DNA of 43,826 nucleotides from an uncultured Eubacteriales bacterium (GCA_900545935.1 URAP01000014.1:1-43826), one strand, 5' to 3'. Shown: positions 23,385 to 31,755, numbered from the stretch's first letter. The notes: a model not told the origin generated them from the sequence alone. A program made the numbers and translations.

Positions 23385-24716
23385 ATGCCATTTCCGAAGG
23401 GCTTTATATGGGGTACGGCGACAAGTGCCGGACAGGTCGAGGGCGGTGCTCTCGAGGGCGGAAGAACGCCGAGTATATGGGATACATTTGCGGAGAAGCA
23501 GGGTAAGATAGCTGACGGTACGACCCCCGCCGTCGCCTGCGACAGCTACAATCGTTTTGATCGCGATCTTGAAAATCTCGTGCGTCTCGGTGTCGATTCC
23601 TACCGCATGTCAATATCGTGGTCACGTGTGCTGCCGCAGGGCACCGGCGCGCTGAATCCGATCGGCGTCGATTATTACAAGCGCTGCATGACAAAGCTGC
23701 TCGAACACGGTATAAAGCCGAATGTGACGCTCTATCACTGGGATCTGCCGCAGGTGCTCGAGGACAGAGGCGGCTGGCGCAACCGCGATGCTGCGGAGTG
23801 GTTCGGAGAATATGCGGATAAGATGTTCCGCGCGCTCGGCGATCTTGTGCCGATGTGGAGCACGGTAAACGAGCCGATAGCGACCTATGTGGGATATGCT
23901 CACGGCGGCTTTGCTCCCGGGTATACGAACGAGAGCTGGGGGAATCAGGCGCGCCATAATATCCTGCTTGCTCACGGTGCCGCCGTCGAGGCTTTCCGTG
24001 CGGAGAATCTGCGCGACTCGTTGATAGGCATCGTTATCGACATATGGAAGCGTCATGCCATTACCGACTCGGAGGCTGACCGCGCGCTTGTCATAGATGA
24101 GGATGAGCGCAACTGGAAGTTCTATACCGATCCCGTTTTTGCGGGCCGTTACAGCGACTATCTGCTTGAGCATCTCGCCGCAGAGGGCACGCTGATGGAG
24201 ATAGGAAAGGACGATCTGCGCAGGATATCCGCGCCTATCGACTATTACGGACTAAACGTATATAACCGCGTTCCGGTCAGCGCCGATCAGCGTGCTGCGG
24301 CGGACTTCTCGCAGGGCGGAAACTTTCTTAACAACCGCACCGAGTACTATCCCCGTGCCGTTTACGACGCTATTCATCTTATGCACGACCTCTACGACCT
24401 CAAGATACCGATCATCGTCACCGAAAACGGAACATATTCCATCGGCGAGGAACAGGTCGATGCGCAGAGCGGCATGATAGAGGACTGCGATCGCATACGC
24501 TATGTCGGAGGCTTTCTTGAGTGGCTCGAGAAGGCTATCGACGAGGGCTTTGATATTCGCGGCTATTATCTGTGGAGTCTTATGGACAACTTTGAATGGA
24601 GCGCCGGCAGGAGCTTTAAGTTTGGAATAATGCATACCGATTTCGACACTCTCGAGGTGACTCCGAAGCGCAGCTTTGAGTGGTACCGCCGCTTTATCGC
24701 GGAGCATAGAGCCTGA
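23385..24716 (+). CDS. bglA: Family 1 beta-glucosidase
   Basis: This 443-residue cytosolic glycoside hydrolase has the usual GH1 length and a complete (beta/alpha)8 pattern. The N-terminal signature is FPKGFIWGTATSAGQVEG. The acid/base is Glu163 in STVNEP (more often TFNEP), the nucleophile is Glu347 in VTENGT, and YYLWSLMDNFEWSAG forms the aglycone side. It hydrolyses cellobiose-like or other beta-glucosides. The absence of a phosphate-binding signature that I can recognise favours beta-glucosidase over 6-phospho-beta-glucosidase, but the exact substrate is uncertain. No sugar transporter is adjacent. The start follows GGAGGATAAG. The sortase gene begins 53 bases downstream without a clear promoter. 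Confidence 0.92.
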   Translation: MPFPKGFIWGTATSAGQVEGGALEGGRTPSIWDTFAEKQGKIADGTTPAVACDSYNRFDRDLENLVRLGVDSYRMSISWSRVLPQGTGALNPIGVDYYKRCMTKLLEHGIKPNVTLYHWDLPQVLEDRGGWRNRDAAEWFGEYADKMFRALGDLVPMWSTVNEPIATYVGYAHGGFAPGYTNESWGNQARHNILLAHGAAVEAFRAENLRDSLIGIVIDIWKRHAITDSEADRALVIDEDERNWKFYTDPVFAGRYSDYLLEHLAAEGTLMEIGKDDLRRISAPIDYYGLNVYNRVPVSADQRAAADFSQGGNFLNNRTEYYPRAVYDAIHLMHDLYDLKIPIIVTENGTYSIGEEQVDAQSGMIEDCDRIRYVGGFLEWLEKAIDEGFDIRGYYLWSLMDNFEWSAGRSFKFGIMHTDFDTLEVTPKRSFEWYRRFIAEHRA

Positions 24717-24769
24717 GCCGAAATACCCGTCGCATCCGTTGCGGCACGTCCCGAAAGGAAGTATCATAG

Positions 24770-25627
24770 ATGGAAAAAGAAAAGAAGTCCCGTACCTCAA
24801 GCTCGGCTAAAAAGGCAGAGATAAAGAAAAAGCTGCCGATGATAGCAATGATAGCGGTCGGTGTCGTTCTGCTCGCTGTCATTATTACCGTCTTCACGGT
24901 ATTCTCGTGTCGCGGAGGCGGCGATGGTACGGAGACGACAGCCGATACCGCATCTCTTGCGGAATCGACAGCTTCCGACTCGCCCGGACAGACGCGGCTC
25001 GGCGAATATGTGAGCCCTCAGGATTTTGACGAGCTGAAGAAGGAATATCCCGATACGGTGGCATATATCGAGATACCCGATACGACCGTGTCCTATCCGG
25101 TCGTCAAGCACCCGACATATGACGAATTTTACCTTATGCATTATTTTGACGGTACATATAATCCCGCAGGCTCGATCTATATCGAGAGCTACAATAAGAG
25201 CGACTTTACCGATCCCGTTACCGTTATATACGGGCACAATATGAACGGCAACACGAACTCCAAGACCCCGTATTTTTCGTTCTTTCAGAAGAGCTACTGC
25301 GACTTGGAGTATATGAAGTCGCACGATAAGATAAAGATCTATTTGCCCGACCGCGAGATAGAGTACCGCATTGCGGCAGCCGTCGAATTCGACGATCGTC
25401 ATCTTATGTACGAGACCGATTATACGAATAAGGCTACGCTTGATGCGCTTATCTCCGAAATATATGCTTCAAACAGCAGCTATAACTGCTTTGCCGACGG
25501 CGAGCGGATAAAGGGCGATAAGCCGATACTCATCCTCTCTACCTGCTACATGTGGGACGATTCGGCTCGGTATCTCATCGTTGCGGAGCAGACCGACGTT
25601 AAGACGGCTGAAACGCTCGCGCAGTGA
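24770..25627 (+). CDS. srtB: Class B sortase
   Basis: A 285-residue membrane-anchored transpeptidase: a basic N-terminus, one membrane segment (about 23-46), a Thr/Ser-rich stalk, and the sortase barrel (about 85-275). The catalytic triad is visible as His156 (VIYGHNMNG), Cys259 (LILSTCY) and Arg267 (DDSARYLIVAE). Insertions between the strands and the wording LILSTC fit class B. Such enzymes attach proteins bearing an NPQTN- or similar C-terminal signal to peptidoglycan. No candidate substrate with a sorting signal, membrane segment and basic tail is encoded in the window. The start follows AAAGGAAG. It is probably cotranscribed with the GH1 gene. Confidence 0.9.
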   Translation: MEKEKKSRTSSSAKKAEIKKKLPMIAMIAVGVVLLAVIITVFTVFSCRGGGDGTETTADTASLAESTASDSPGQTRLGEYVSPQDFDELKKEYPDTVAYIEIPDTTVSYPVVKHPTYDEFYLMHYFDGTYNPAGSIYIESYNKSDFTDPVTVIYGHNMNGNTNSKTPYFSFFQKSYCDLEYMKSHDKIKIYLPDREIEYRIAAAVEFDDRHLMYETDYTNKATLDALISEIYASNSSYNCFADGERIKGDKPILILSTCYMWDDSARYLIVAEQTDVKTAETLAQ

Positions 25628-25661
25628 ACACCGCACAATAATCTATTACCGTGCTAATATA

Positions 25662-25713
25662 AAGCATCCGCATGACATGCAGAATACTCTGCTTGTCGTA
25701 CGGATGCTTTTTG
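25662..25713. terminator. Bidirectional terminator between srtB and cca
   Basis: AAGCATCCG (25662-25670) and CGGATGCTT (25701-25709) frame a longer stem with an inner GCAG/CTGC hairpin, and TTTTT follows on the plus strand. The two flanking genes converge here. Confidence 0.85.
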
Positions 25714-25772
25714 TCGTTATGTCGGATGCGGCGGTTCTTTGCTCAGCATTGATATTGCTCTGACTGCCGACG

Positions 25773-27209
25773 TTATTCCTCTTTACTATGAGCGGCGGCA
25801 TTGTTCCGGGCAGGATCGAATTCTGCGTTATCGCTGCCGATAAGCTCCTTTGCCCGCGCAAGAAGCTCGGAGCGGTTATTCGGCAGTTCTCCGGAGAGGA
25901 CCGCTTCAAATATATGCTCGAGTACCGCGCCTATCTCGGGACCGGTATGCATTCCGAGAGCGATAAGGTCGCTTCCGTTTATCTCAAGCCCGCTTCGCTC
26001 GGTGCAGTCTCCCCGTTCGATTATCTCCTCGGCAATGCTGTCGAGGACCTCACAGCTGCGCTTTCGGTCACGGTAAGCGGGCGACTGAGCAAGGTTGTCC
26101 GCCACCTTCAGCTCGAGCAGCAGAAAGAACATATCCCGTCCGAGCTTATTCAGTGCCCGACGCACCGCGCGCTCGGTCTCCTCTATCTGTCGGTCGTGCC
26201 AGCGGACGAGCAGTAGCACCTGCCGCATCGTTTCACCGTCAAATCGGAGACGGTGCATTATCCCGCTCGCTATCTCGGTGCTTCGCTCCGGATGACCGCG
26301 AAAATGTCCCTGACCGTCTGCGCCGAGCTCGTAGCAGCTCGGCTTTCCGATGTCATGAAACAGTGCGGACAGCCGCAGCACCGGCATCTGGCGCGTGCCG
26401 CCAATCACATGGAGCGTGTGTTCGTAGACATCGTATATGTGGTGGATATTCCTCTGATCAAAGCCGACCATCGGCAGCAGCTCGGGCATTATCACACCGA
26501 GTACCGATACATACTCGCGCAGCACACGTACCGCATCGCGTCCGCATATCAGGCGCAGCAGCTCCTCGCGGCAGCGCTCGGCGCTTATCCTGTTTAGCAG
26601 CGGTGCCAGCTCGCGCAGCGCACGGTCTGTCTCCGGCTCTATCGGGAAGCCGAGCGTGGCGGAGAAACGCAATGCGCGCAGTATTCTCAGTGCATCCTCG
26701 GAGAGTCGCGCATGCGGGTCACCTACACAGCGGATAACTCTGTGCTCGATATCCCGCCGTCCGCCGTATGGGTCGATGATGCCCTCGCTCTCGGAATATG
26801 CTATTGCCCCTATCGTGAAATCTCGGCGCGAAAGATCCTCTTCGAGCGTACGGCAGAAACGAACCGAATCCGGTTTTCTGCGGTCGGTGTAGCTTCCGTC
26901 GGTGCGAAAGGTCGTTACCTCTATCGGCTCGCCGTGCGCAAGAACGGTAACGGTGCCGTGCTTTATTCCGGTGGGAATGACCGTATCGGCTGCAAAAACT
27001 CCGCACACCTCGTATGGCAGTGCTGATGTAGTGACATCGTAATCGCTCGGAGCTGTACCGAGCAGCGCATCACGCACGCACCCGCCGACCGCATAGGCGC
27101 GGTATCCCGCTGCTTCAAGCGCGTCTATAACGTATTTTGCCCCGTCAGAGAGGAGTATCTTCTCGGTGCTTCGGACGGCGTTTTGCATACTTTCCGTAAT
27201 CTCGTTCAC
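25773..27209 (-). CDS. cca: CCA tRNA nucleotidyltransferase
   Basis: A 478-residue cytosolic enzyme that adds or repairs the 3' CCA of tRNAs. The class II nucleotidyltransferase head shows GGCVRDALLG (42-51) and the metal-binding pair Asp56/Asp58 in SDYDVTT, followed by RRDFTIGA and EDALRILRALRF. An HD domain (FHDIGKP, HDRQIEE) follows in the C-terminal half, as in many clostridial forms. The start is taken as GTG at 27207-27209, after AAGGGGGG lying within the end of the upstream ABC gene; the gap between the genes is two bases, so translation is probably coupled. Both tRNA genes in this window already encode CCA, so the enzyme would act in repair for them. Confidence 0.93.
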   Translation of the reverse strand: MNEITESMQNAVRSTEKILLSDGAKYVIDALEAAGYRAYAVGGCVRDALLGTAPSDYDVTTSALPYEVCGVFAADTVIPTGIKHGTVTVLAHGEPIEVTTFRTDGSYTDRRKPDSVRFCRTLEEDLSRRDFTIGAIAYSESEGIIDPYGGRRDIEHRVIRCVGDPHARLSEDALRILRALRFSATLGFPIEPETDRALRELAPLLNRISAERCREELLRLICGRDAVRVLREYVSVLGVIMPELLPMVGFDQRNIHHIYDVYEHTLHVIGGTRQMPVLRLSALFHDIGKPSCYELGADGQGHFRGHPERSTEIASGIMHRLRFDGETMRQVLLLVRWHDRQIEETERAVRRALNKLGRDMFFLLLELKVADNLAQSPAYRDRKRSCEVLDSIAEEIIERGDCTERSGLEINGSDLIALGMHTGPEIGAVLEHIFEAVLSGELPNNRSELLARAKELIGSDNAEFDPARNNAAAHSKEE

Positions 27210-27211
27210 CG

Positions 27212-28981
27212 TTATTCCCCCCTTGTGCTCTTTGCGGGAATCGGTGCGGCGCTTGAGGGATGCAGCAGCTCATCCTCGCGGAATTGCAGGCTGTACAGCT
27301 GTGCATATACTCCGTTCTTATCGAGCAGCGTCTCATGCGTGCCCTGCTCGATTATTCGTCCGTCTGATATGACCGCTATCTCACTTGCGTTGCGTACGGT
27401 TGAGAGGCGGTGCGCAACGACTACCGTCGTTCTGCCGCTGCTCAGTCGGTCGAGCGCCTCCTGTATCTGTATTTCTGTCGAGTTGTCGAGCGCGCTTGTC
27501 GCCTCATCGAGAATGAGTATCGCGGGGTTTTTCAGAAATACTCTGGCGATAGACAACCGCTGCTTCTGACCGCCGGACAGCCTTACTCCGCGCTCGCCTA
27601 TCACCGTGTCATAGCCCTCGGGCAGACCCATGATGTAGTCGTGAATGCTTGCGTTCTTTGCCGCCTCGACGACCTCCTCATCGGTCGCGTCGAGTCTGCC
27701 GTATAGGATATTGTCGCGTATGGAGGCATTAAAGAGGTATACGTCCTGCTGTACTATGCCTATATTCCTCCGCAGTGATTCGAGCGTGTAGTGAGAAATA
27801 TCTTCGCCGTCTATCGTTATACTGCCGGACGATGCGGGGTAGAATCGGGGAAGCAGATGGCATACGGTCGTTTTTCCGCCGCCGGACGGACCGACGAGAG
27901 CTATCTTGGAGCCGCGAGCGATGGTGAGCGAGATGCCGCGCAGGACGGGCTTTCCGTCATAGGCGGAGCAAACGTCGCGCAGCTCGATATCGCCGCGCAG
28001 TACTCCTGCGTCGACAGCACCGGGAGTGTCGCGCTCGGGTGCGGTGTCCATTATTTCGACGAAACGCTCAAAACCGGATATACCGTCCTGATATGTCTCC
28101 ATAAAGTTGATAAGGGTGGTTATCGGTGTGATGAACAGACCTACCGAAACGACAAATGCCGAGTAGTCGCCGAGCGTGATGCTGCCGCGATAGAGGAACA
28201 GTCCGCCTGCAATGAGCACAACGACGTTGAAAATGTCGGTGATAAAGGTCGTGCCGGCATGAAACTGCCCCATAGCTTTATATGCTTTGTAGCGCGCGGC
28301 GGCAAATCGGGAGTTGCCGACCTCGAATTTTTCCTTTTCCTTTTGCGCGTTGCAGTACGCCTTTGTCACGCGTATGCCGGATACCGAGCTTTCGATAGAT
28401 GCATTTATCTCGGCGAGAGTGCGGCGGCATTCGCGAAAGGCGCTGACCTGCTTTTTGCGCAGCAGAGTAGAGAGGATGAGCAGCAGCGGCACGCATGCGA
28501 AGATTATCAGCGTCAGCGGCAGATTGATGCCCATCAGATATACAAATGATATCACAACGGTGATGAACGATATTATCACATTCTCGGGACCGTGATGCGC
28601 CAGCTCGCTTATGTCCATCAGGTCGGTGGTTATGCGTGACATTATCTCACCGGTCTCGTGATCGTCGTAGTATGAGTACGAGAGGCTCTCGAGATGGTCG
28701 AACATATCGCGGCGCATGTGCTGCTGCATTCGAACGCCCATCACGTGACCGTAGAACTGCATAAAGTAGTTGAGCAGCATGCGTACGATATAAAGCGCGA
28801 GCAGGAAAATACCCGCGGTGATTATGGAGCTGTACAGCCGATTCGGGATGTAGTCGGTCAGCATTCTTCGAGTGGTTATGGGATAGAGAATTCCGATGAG
28901 TGATGCAAGAAGCGCCGCGAGCAGGTCGGAATACAGCAGCAGCCTGTGCGGGCGGTAGTAGCTTATGAATCTTTTCAGCAT
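27212..28981 (-). CDS. ABC transporter, fused permease and ATPase
   Basis: A 589-residue half-transporter of the MsbA/LmrA type. Six hydrophobic helices (about 15-295) make the exporter-type membrane domain. The nucleotide-binding domain has Walker A GPSGGGKT (364-371), signature LSGGQKQR (468-475) and Walker B ILILDEATS (488-496). It probably works as a homodimer exporting lipid, peptide or drug; the substrate cannot be told. Its start follows AAGGATAATATAA. The gene is divergent from lysR and coupled with cca downstream. Confidence 0.92.
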   Translation of the reverse strand: MLKRFISYYRPHRLLLYSDLLAALLASLIGILYPITTRRMLTDYIPNRLYSSIITAGIFLLALYIVRMLLNYFMQFYGHVMGVRMQQHMRRDMFDHLESLSYSYYDDHETGEIMSRITTDLMDISELAHHGPENVIISFITVVISFVYLMGINLPLTLIIFACVPLLLILSTLLRKKQVSAFRECRRTLAEINASIESSVSGIRVTKAYCNAQKEKEKFEVGNSRFAAARYKAYKAMGQFHAGTTFITDIFNVVVLIAGGLFLYRGSITLGDYSAFVVSVGLFITPITTLINFMETYQDGISGFERFVEIMDTAPERDTPGAVDAGVLRGDIELRDVCSAYDGKPVLRGISLTIARGSKIALVGPSGGGKTTVCHLLPRFYPASSGSITIDGEDISHYTLESLRRNIGIVQQDVYLFNASIRDNILYGRLDATDEEVVEAAKNASIHDYIMGLPEGYDTVIGERGVRLSGGQKQRLSIARVFLKNPAILILDEATSALDNSTEIQIQEALDRLSSGRTTVVVAHRLSTVRNASEIAVISDGRIIEQGTHETLLDKNGVYAQLYSLQFREDELLHPSSAAPIPAKSTRGE

Positions 28982-29032
28982 TTATATTATCCTTTTCAGC
29001 TGTGTTGTGTTGAGGCGTTTTTTCTGTGCGCT

Positions 29033-29096
29033 GAGTATATCGGTGTCGGGCGCATCTGCCGTTCGTCGAGTATATCAGCATCGGATGCATCCGCCG
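29033..29096. repeat. Imperfect 29-bp direct repeat in the ABC-transporter leader
   Basis: Two 29-bp copies (29033-29061 and 29068-29096), both starting GAGTATATC and ending GCCG, differ at six positions. They lie in the untranslated leader of the leftward ABC gene. A CCGCCG/CGGCGG stem (about 29091-29112) is adjacent. The role is unknown. Confidence 0.55.
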
Positions 29097-29140
29097 CGCG
29101 GTTATCCGGCGGAAATGCTCAGATGTGTTTTTCTCATTAT

Positions 29141-29169
29141 ATTATAGCAAAAATCGGTGTCTTTTTCAA
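29141..29169 (-). promoter_or_regulatory. Promoter of the ABC-transporter/cca operon
   Basis: On the minus strand TTGAAA and TATAAT are separated by 17 bp. The region 29141-29227 carries this promoter and the lysR promoter back to back, a usual place for LysR-type binding. Confidence 0.75.
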
Positions 29170-29198
29170 TCGTCGGGACGTTTTTTATTGAAAAAATC

Positions 29199-29227
29199 TT
29201 GAAAAACCGCCCGATGCATGATATCAT
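29199..29227 (+). promoter_or_regulatory. Promoter of lysR
   Basis: TTGAAA (29199-29204) and TATCAT (29222-29227) are separated by 17 bp. They lie 70 bp upstream of the lysR start and diverge from the ABC promoter. Confidence 0.6.
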
Positions 29228-29297
29228 AAGGAAGAGTTGCTTCCGCAGAGACGGAAGAGTTAAGTTTTGATCGCCGTATCGGCACGGAGGAGCAAGT

Positions 29298-30233
29298 ATG
29301 ACCCTGCAGCAGCTGCACTATATCATAACGATTTCCGAGGCGGGCTCGCTCAGCCGCGCTGCCGAGATGCTGTATGTCAGTCAGCCCTCGCTGTCGAGTG
29401 CCGTAAAGGAGCTCGAGAGGGAAACGGGAATAACGATATTCTATCGCAGCGGCAGAGGCGTTACGCCTACGGCTGACGGTGCGGAGTTTCTGCTGTATGC
29501 GCGGCAGCTTTATCAGCAGTATGAGAGCCTGCTCGAAAAGTATGTGGGCGAGAGCAGCCTGAAAAAGAAATTCGCCGTCTCGGCGCAGCACTATTCGTTT
29601 GCCGTTCAGGCTTTCGTTGAGATGGCTAAGGCTTTTGATATGGCAGAATACGATTTCGCCGTTCGCGAGACGCAGACCGGAGAGGTCATTTCGGACGTGG
29701 CAAATATGCGCAGCGAGATCGGCATCCTTTATCTTTCCGACTATAACCGCAAGGCGATAGGCAAAATGCTCGAGGCTTCCGGACTTGAATTTCATAGGAT
29801 AGTTGACTGCCGGGCATATGCGTATCTCTGGCGCGAGCATCCGCTTGCCTCGTGCGAGGGTGTAACTCTCGCCGACCTCGAGCCGTACCCCTGTCTCTCA
29901 TTTGAGCAGGGGCAGGGCAGCTCGTTCTATCTTGCGGAGGAGCTGTACAGTCCGGATACCTTTAAGAGAACGGTTCATGTTACCGACCGCGCTACGATGC
30001 TTAATCTGATGGTCGGACTCGGCGGATACACCGTTTGCTCGGGCATAATCTGCGGCGAGCTGAACGGCGACGGATATGTTGCGGTGCCTATTATAGAGGC
30101 AGAGGGTGATACGCCGAATATGATGGAGATAGGCTATATTATGAAGAAGAATACATTTCTCTCCCGAATGGGCGAGCTGTATCTGAGCGAGATAAAGCGT
30201 TATCTGCGTCGAGAGAGCGGACAGATGAAGTGA
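29298..30233 (+). CDS. LysR-family transcriptional regulator
   Basis: A 311-residue DNA-binding protein. Residues 1-60 are the winged helix-turn-helix (MTLQQLHYIITISEAGSLSRAAEMLYVSQ..., then SSAVKELERETGITIF). The remainder is the two-lobed effector domain (about 90-300). The effector is unknown. Possible targets are the divergent ABC gene, since LysR regulators often control the divergent neighbour, or the metQ transporter genes immediately downstream; the sequence does not decide between them. The start follows GGAGGAG. A terminator follows at 30352-30402. Confidence 0.9.
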   Translation: MTLQQLHYIITISEAGSLSRAAEMLYVSQPSLSSAVKELERETGITIFYRSGRGVTPTADGAEFLLYARQLYQQYESLLEKYVGESSLKKKFAVSAQHYSFAVQAFVEMAKAFDMAEYDFAVRETQTGEVISDVANMRSEIGILYLSDYNRKAIGKMLEASGLEFHRIVDCRAYAYLWREHPLASCEGVTLADLEPYPCLSFEQGQGSSFYLAEELYSPDTFKRTVHVTDRATMLNLMVGLGGYTVCSGIICGELNGDGYVAVPIIEAEGDTPNMMEIGYIMKKNTFLSRMGELYLSEIKRYLRRESGQMK

Positions 30234-30274
30234 TCGCGGTCCGGCGAGACCGAGCTGACAGACGAAGCGAGAGG

Positions 30275-30313
30275 GAATACCGACGAATACCGACGAATAC
30301 CGACGAATGCCGG
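30275..30313. repeat. 10-bp tandem repeat, unit GAATACCGAC
   Basis: Three perfect 10-bp copies and one partial copy begin about 40 bases after the lysR stop codon. A 10-bp period would place each copy on the same face of the helix. Confidence 0.8.
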
Positions 30314-30351
30314 TACGGAATTTCTCAGATAAGAAAAACAATAGAGCGATA

Positions 30352-30402
30352 CTGCATCCTTACCGAGCCTGATGCGGCCCTGTGGGGATGCAGCTCTTTT
30401 TT
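30352..30402 (+). terminator. Terminator after lysR
   Basis: CTGCATCC (30352-30359) and GGATGCAG (30386-30393) form a perfect stem with a loop of about 26 bases, followed by CTCTTTTTT. Confidence 0.7.
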
Positions 30403-30475
30403 ACATAAGAGGTGCGGCACAGTGTCGGAATATGCGCAGTGAAGGCTGTGCCGACCTATATTTTCGTCGTGTTAG

Positions 30476-30487
30476 TTTCGGTCGAAA
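30476..30487. promoter_or_regulatory. Operator-like palindrome upstream of metQ
   Basis: TTTCG-GT-CGAAA is a perfect inverted repeat 71 bp upstream of the metQ -35. It is identical (opposite orientation) to the palindrome in the GH1 promoter spacer at 23158-23169. The regulator is unknown; the adjacent LysR protein is one candidate. Confidence 0.4.
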
Positions 30488-30558
30488 TTCACACGTTGCT
30501 GCATAAGAATGTATAGAGATATAGATTGAAGCTATGGATGCGTATATTTTTCGTGTAT

Positions 30559-30587
30559 TTGACATTCGCGTATCTATGGTGTATAAT
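30559..30587 (+). promoter_or_regulatory. Promoter of metQ
   Basis: A perfect TTGACA (30559-30564) and a perfect TATAAT (30582-30587) are separated by 17 bp. They lie 48 bp before the start codon. No S-box or T-box structure fits in the short leader. Confidence 0.85.
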
Positions 30588-30635
30588 GCGTACATCACAA
30601 GAAAACAACAAACACCGAAAAGGAGAAATACGAAA

Positions 30636-31541
30636 ATGAAGAAGAGAATTATTTCACTTATCGCAGCAGCTGCTTCCGTACTCGCACTGACCGCAGCGCT
30701 TGCATCCTGCGGAGGCGATTCGAACACCGGCACAGAGACTACCGCAGGCGGTTCGAGCAGCACCGAGACCAAGAAGATCGAGATCGCGGTTCCTAACGAT
30801 ACTACGAACGAGGCTCGTGCACTTCAGCTTCTCGAGCAGGAGGGCATCATCAAGCTCCGCGAGGGTGCAGGCATCACCGCAACGGTTTCCGACATCATTG
30901 AGAATCCGAAAAACATCACCTTCCGTGAGGTTGAGGCAGCTCAGCTTCCTAACATCCTCCGTGATGTTTCATTTGCAGTTATCAACTCCAACTACGCTAT
31001 CCCCGCAAATCTCTCGCCCACAAAGGATTCGCTCGCTATCGAGGGCTCCTATTCCGCATACTCCAACATCATTGCGGTTAAGGAGGGCAACGAGAGCTCC
31101 GATCTGACTAAGGCACTTGTTGCGGCAGCTTCGAGCCAGAAGGTAAAGGACTACATCGAAGAGACCTACCAGGGCAACATCGTAAGTGTTGTTTCCAACC
31201 CGACCGACGGCTTTGATTCTTCTGTTGACTACGATGCACTCAAGGGTCAGACCATCAAGATCGCAGCTTCTCCCTCTCCCCATGCAGAGATCCTCGGCGT
31301 TGTCAAGACCATCCTCGCTGAGAAGGATATAACCCTCGACATCGTAGAGTTCACCGACTATGTACAGCCTAACAATGTTGTTGAAAGCGGCGACTGCTAT
31401 GCAAACTACTTCCAGCATCAGCCCTACCTCGACGATTTCAATAAGGAGAACGGTACTCATGTAGTATCTGTTGCTTCCATCCATGTTGAGCCGATGGGCA
31501 TATACGCAGGCAAGGAGACCTCACTCGACATTCTTAAGTAA
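30636..31541 (+). CDS. metQ: MetQ/NlpA-family methionine-binding lipoprotein, circularly permuted
   Basis: A 301-residue lipoprotein: a signal peptide with lipobox LASC (acylated Cys25), then a Thr/Ser/Gly linker to about 45. Ordinary MetQ proteins begin with a segment of the IKVGATPVPHAEIL type, pass through EFTDYVQPN, FFQHIPYL and EPMGLYSKK..SLDEL, and only then reach AIPND.TNEGRALLLL, ENPKNL, LEAAQLPR and NPTKDAL. Here the second half comes first (residues 47-187: IEIAVPNDTTNEARAL, ENPKNITFREVEAAQLP, NLSPTKDSLAIE, VKDYIEETYQG). A linker of about 17 residues follows, and then the first half (205-301: IKIAASPSPHAEIL, VEFTDYVQPN, FQHQPYLDDFNKENG, VEPMGIYAGKETSLDILK). Both halves are complete with no stop or frameshift. 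AAAGGAGA precedes the ATG, and metN and metI follow. The predicted role is capture of methionine or a related compound outside the membrane. Confidence 0.9.
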   Translation: MKKRIISLIAAAASVLALTAALASCGGDSNTGTETTAGGSSSTETKKIEIAVPNDTTNEARALQLLEQEGIIKLREGAGITATVSDIIENPKNITFREVEAAQLPNILRDVSFAVINSNYAIPANLSPTKDSLAIEGSYSAYSNIIAVKEGNESSDLTKALVAAASSQKVKDYIEETYQGNIVSVVSNPTDGFDSSVDYDALKGQTIKIAASPSPHAEILGVVKTILAEKDITLDIVEFTDYVQPNNVVESGDCYANYFQHQPYLDDFNKENGTHVVSVASIHVEPMGIYAGKETSLDILK

Positions 31542-31566
31542 TAGCTGACCGGCGCAGTATCCGAGT

Positions 31567-31623
31567 ACCGAAAGTACGCCCGAGTTTTCGGGGGTACTTT
31601 TGGTGCGTTAAAGACCCTTTAAC
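31567..31623 (+). terminator. Two hairpins between metQ and metN
   Basis: ACCGAAAGTAC-g-CCCGA pairs with TCGGG-g-GTACTTTTGGT (31567-31604, long stem). The perfect repeat GTTAAAG-ACC-CTTTAAC (31607-31623) follows. There is no strong U-run, so this looks like an attenuating or mRNA-protecting structure that could raise metQ above metN and metI rather than a full stop. Confidence 0.5.
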
Positions 31624-31755
31624 AAATCCGCATATTTTCCCGTCGGGAGACGGTATTTCGTATTTCTTCCGTATGACGGAGAAACGGTGTAATGCCGACT
31701 GTGCATGCCCGTCCGCTTCGCCGCAAACGACCGACAAAGAAAGATACATAATGTA

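Noticed and set aside
30234..30635. SAM or T-box riboswitch ahead of metQ
   Set aside because: The only strong hairpin lies upstream of the metQ promoter and is the lysR terminator. The metQ leader is about 40 bases and has no conserved riboswitch core.
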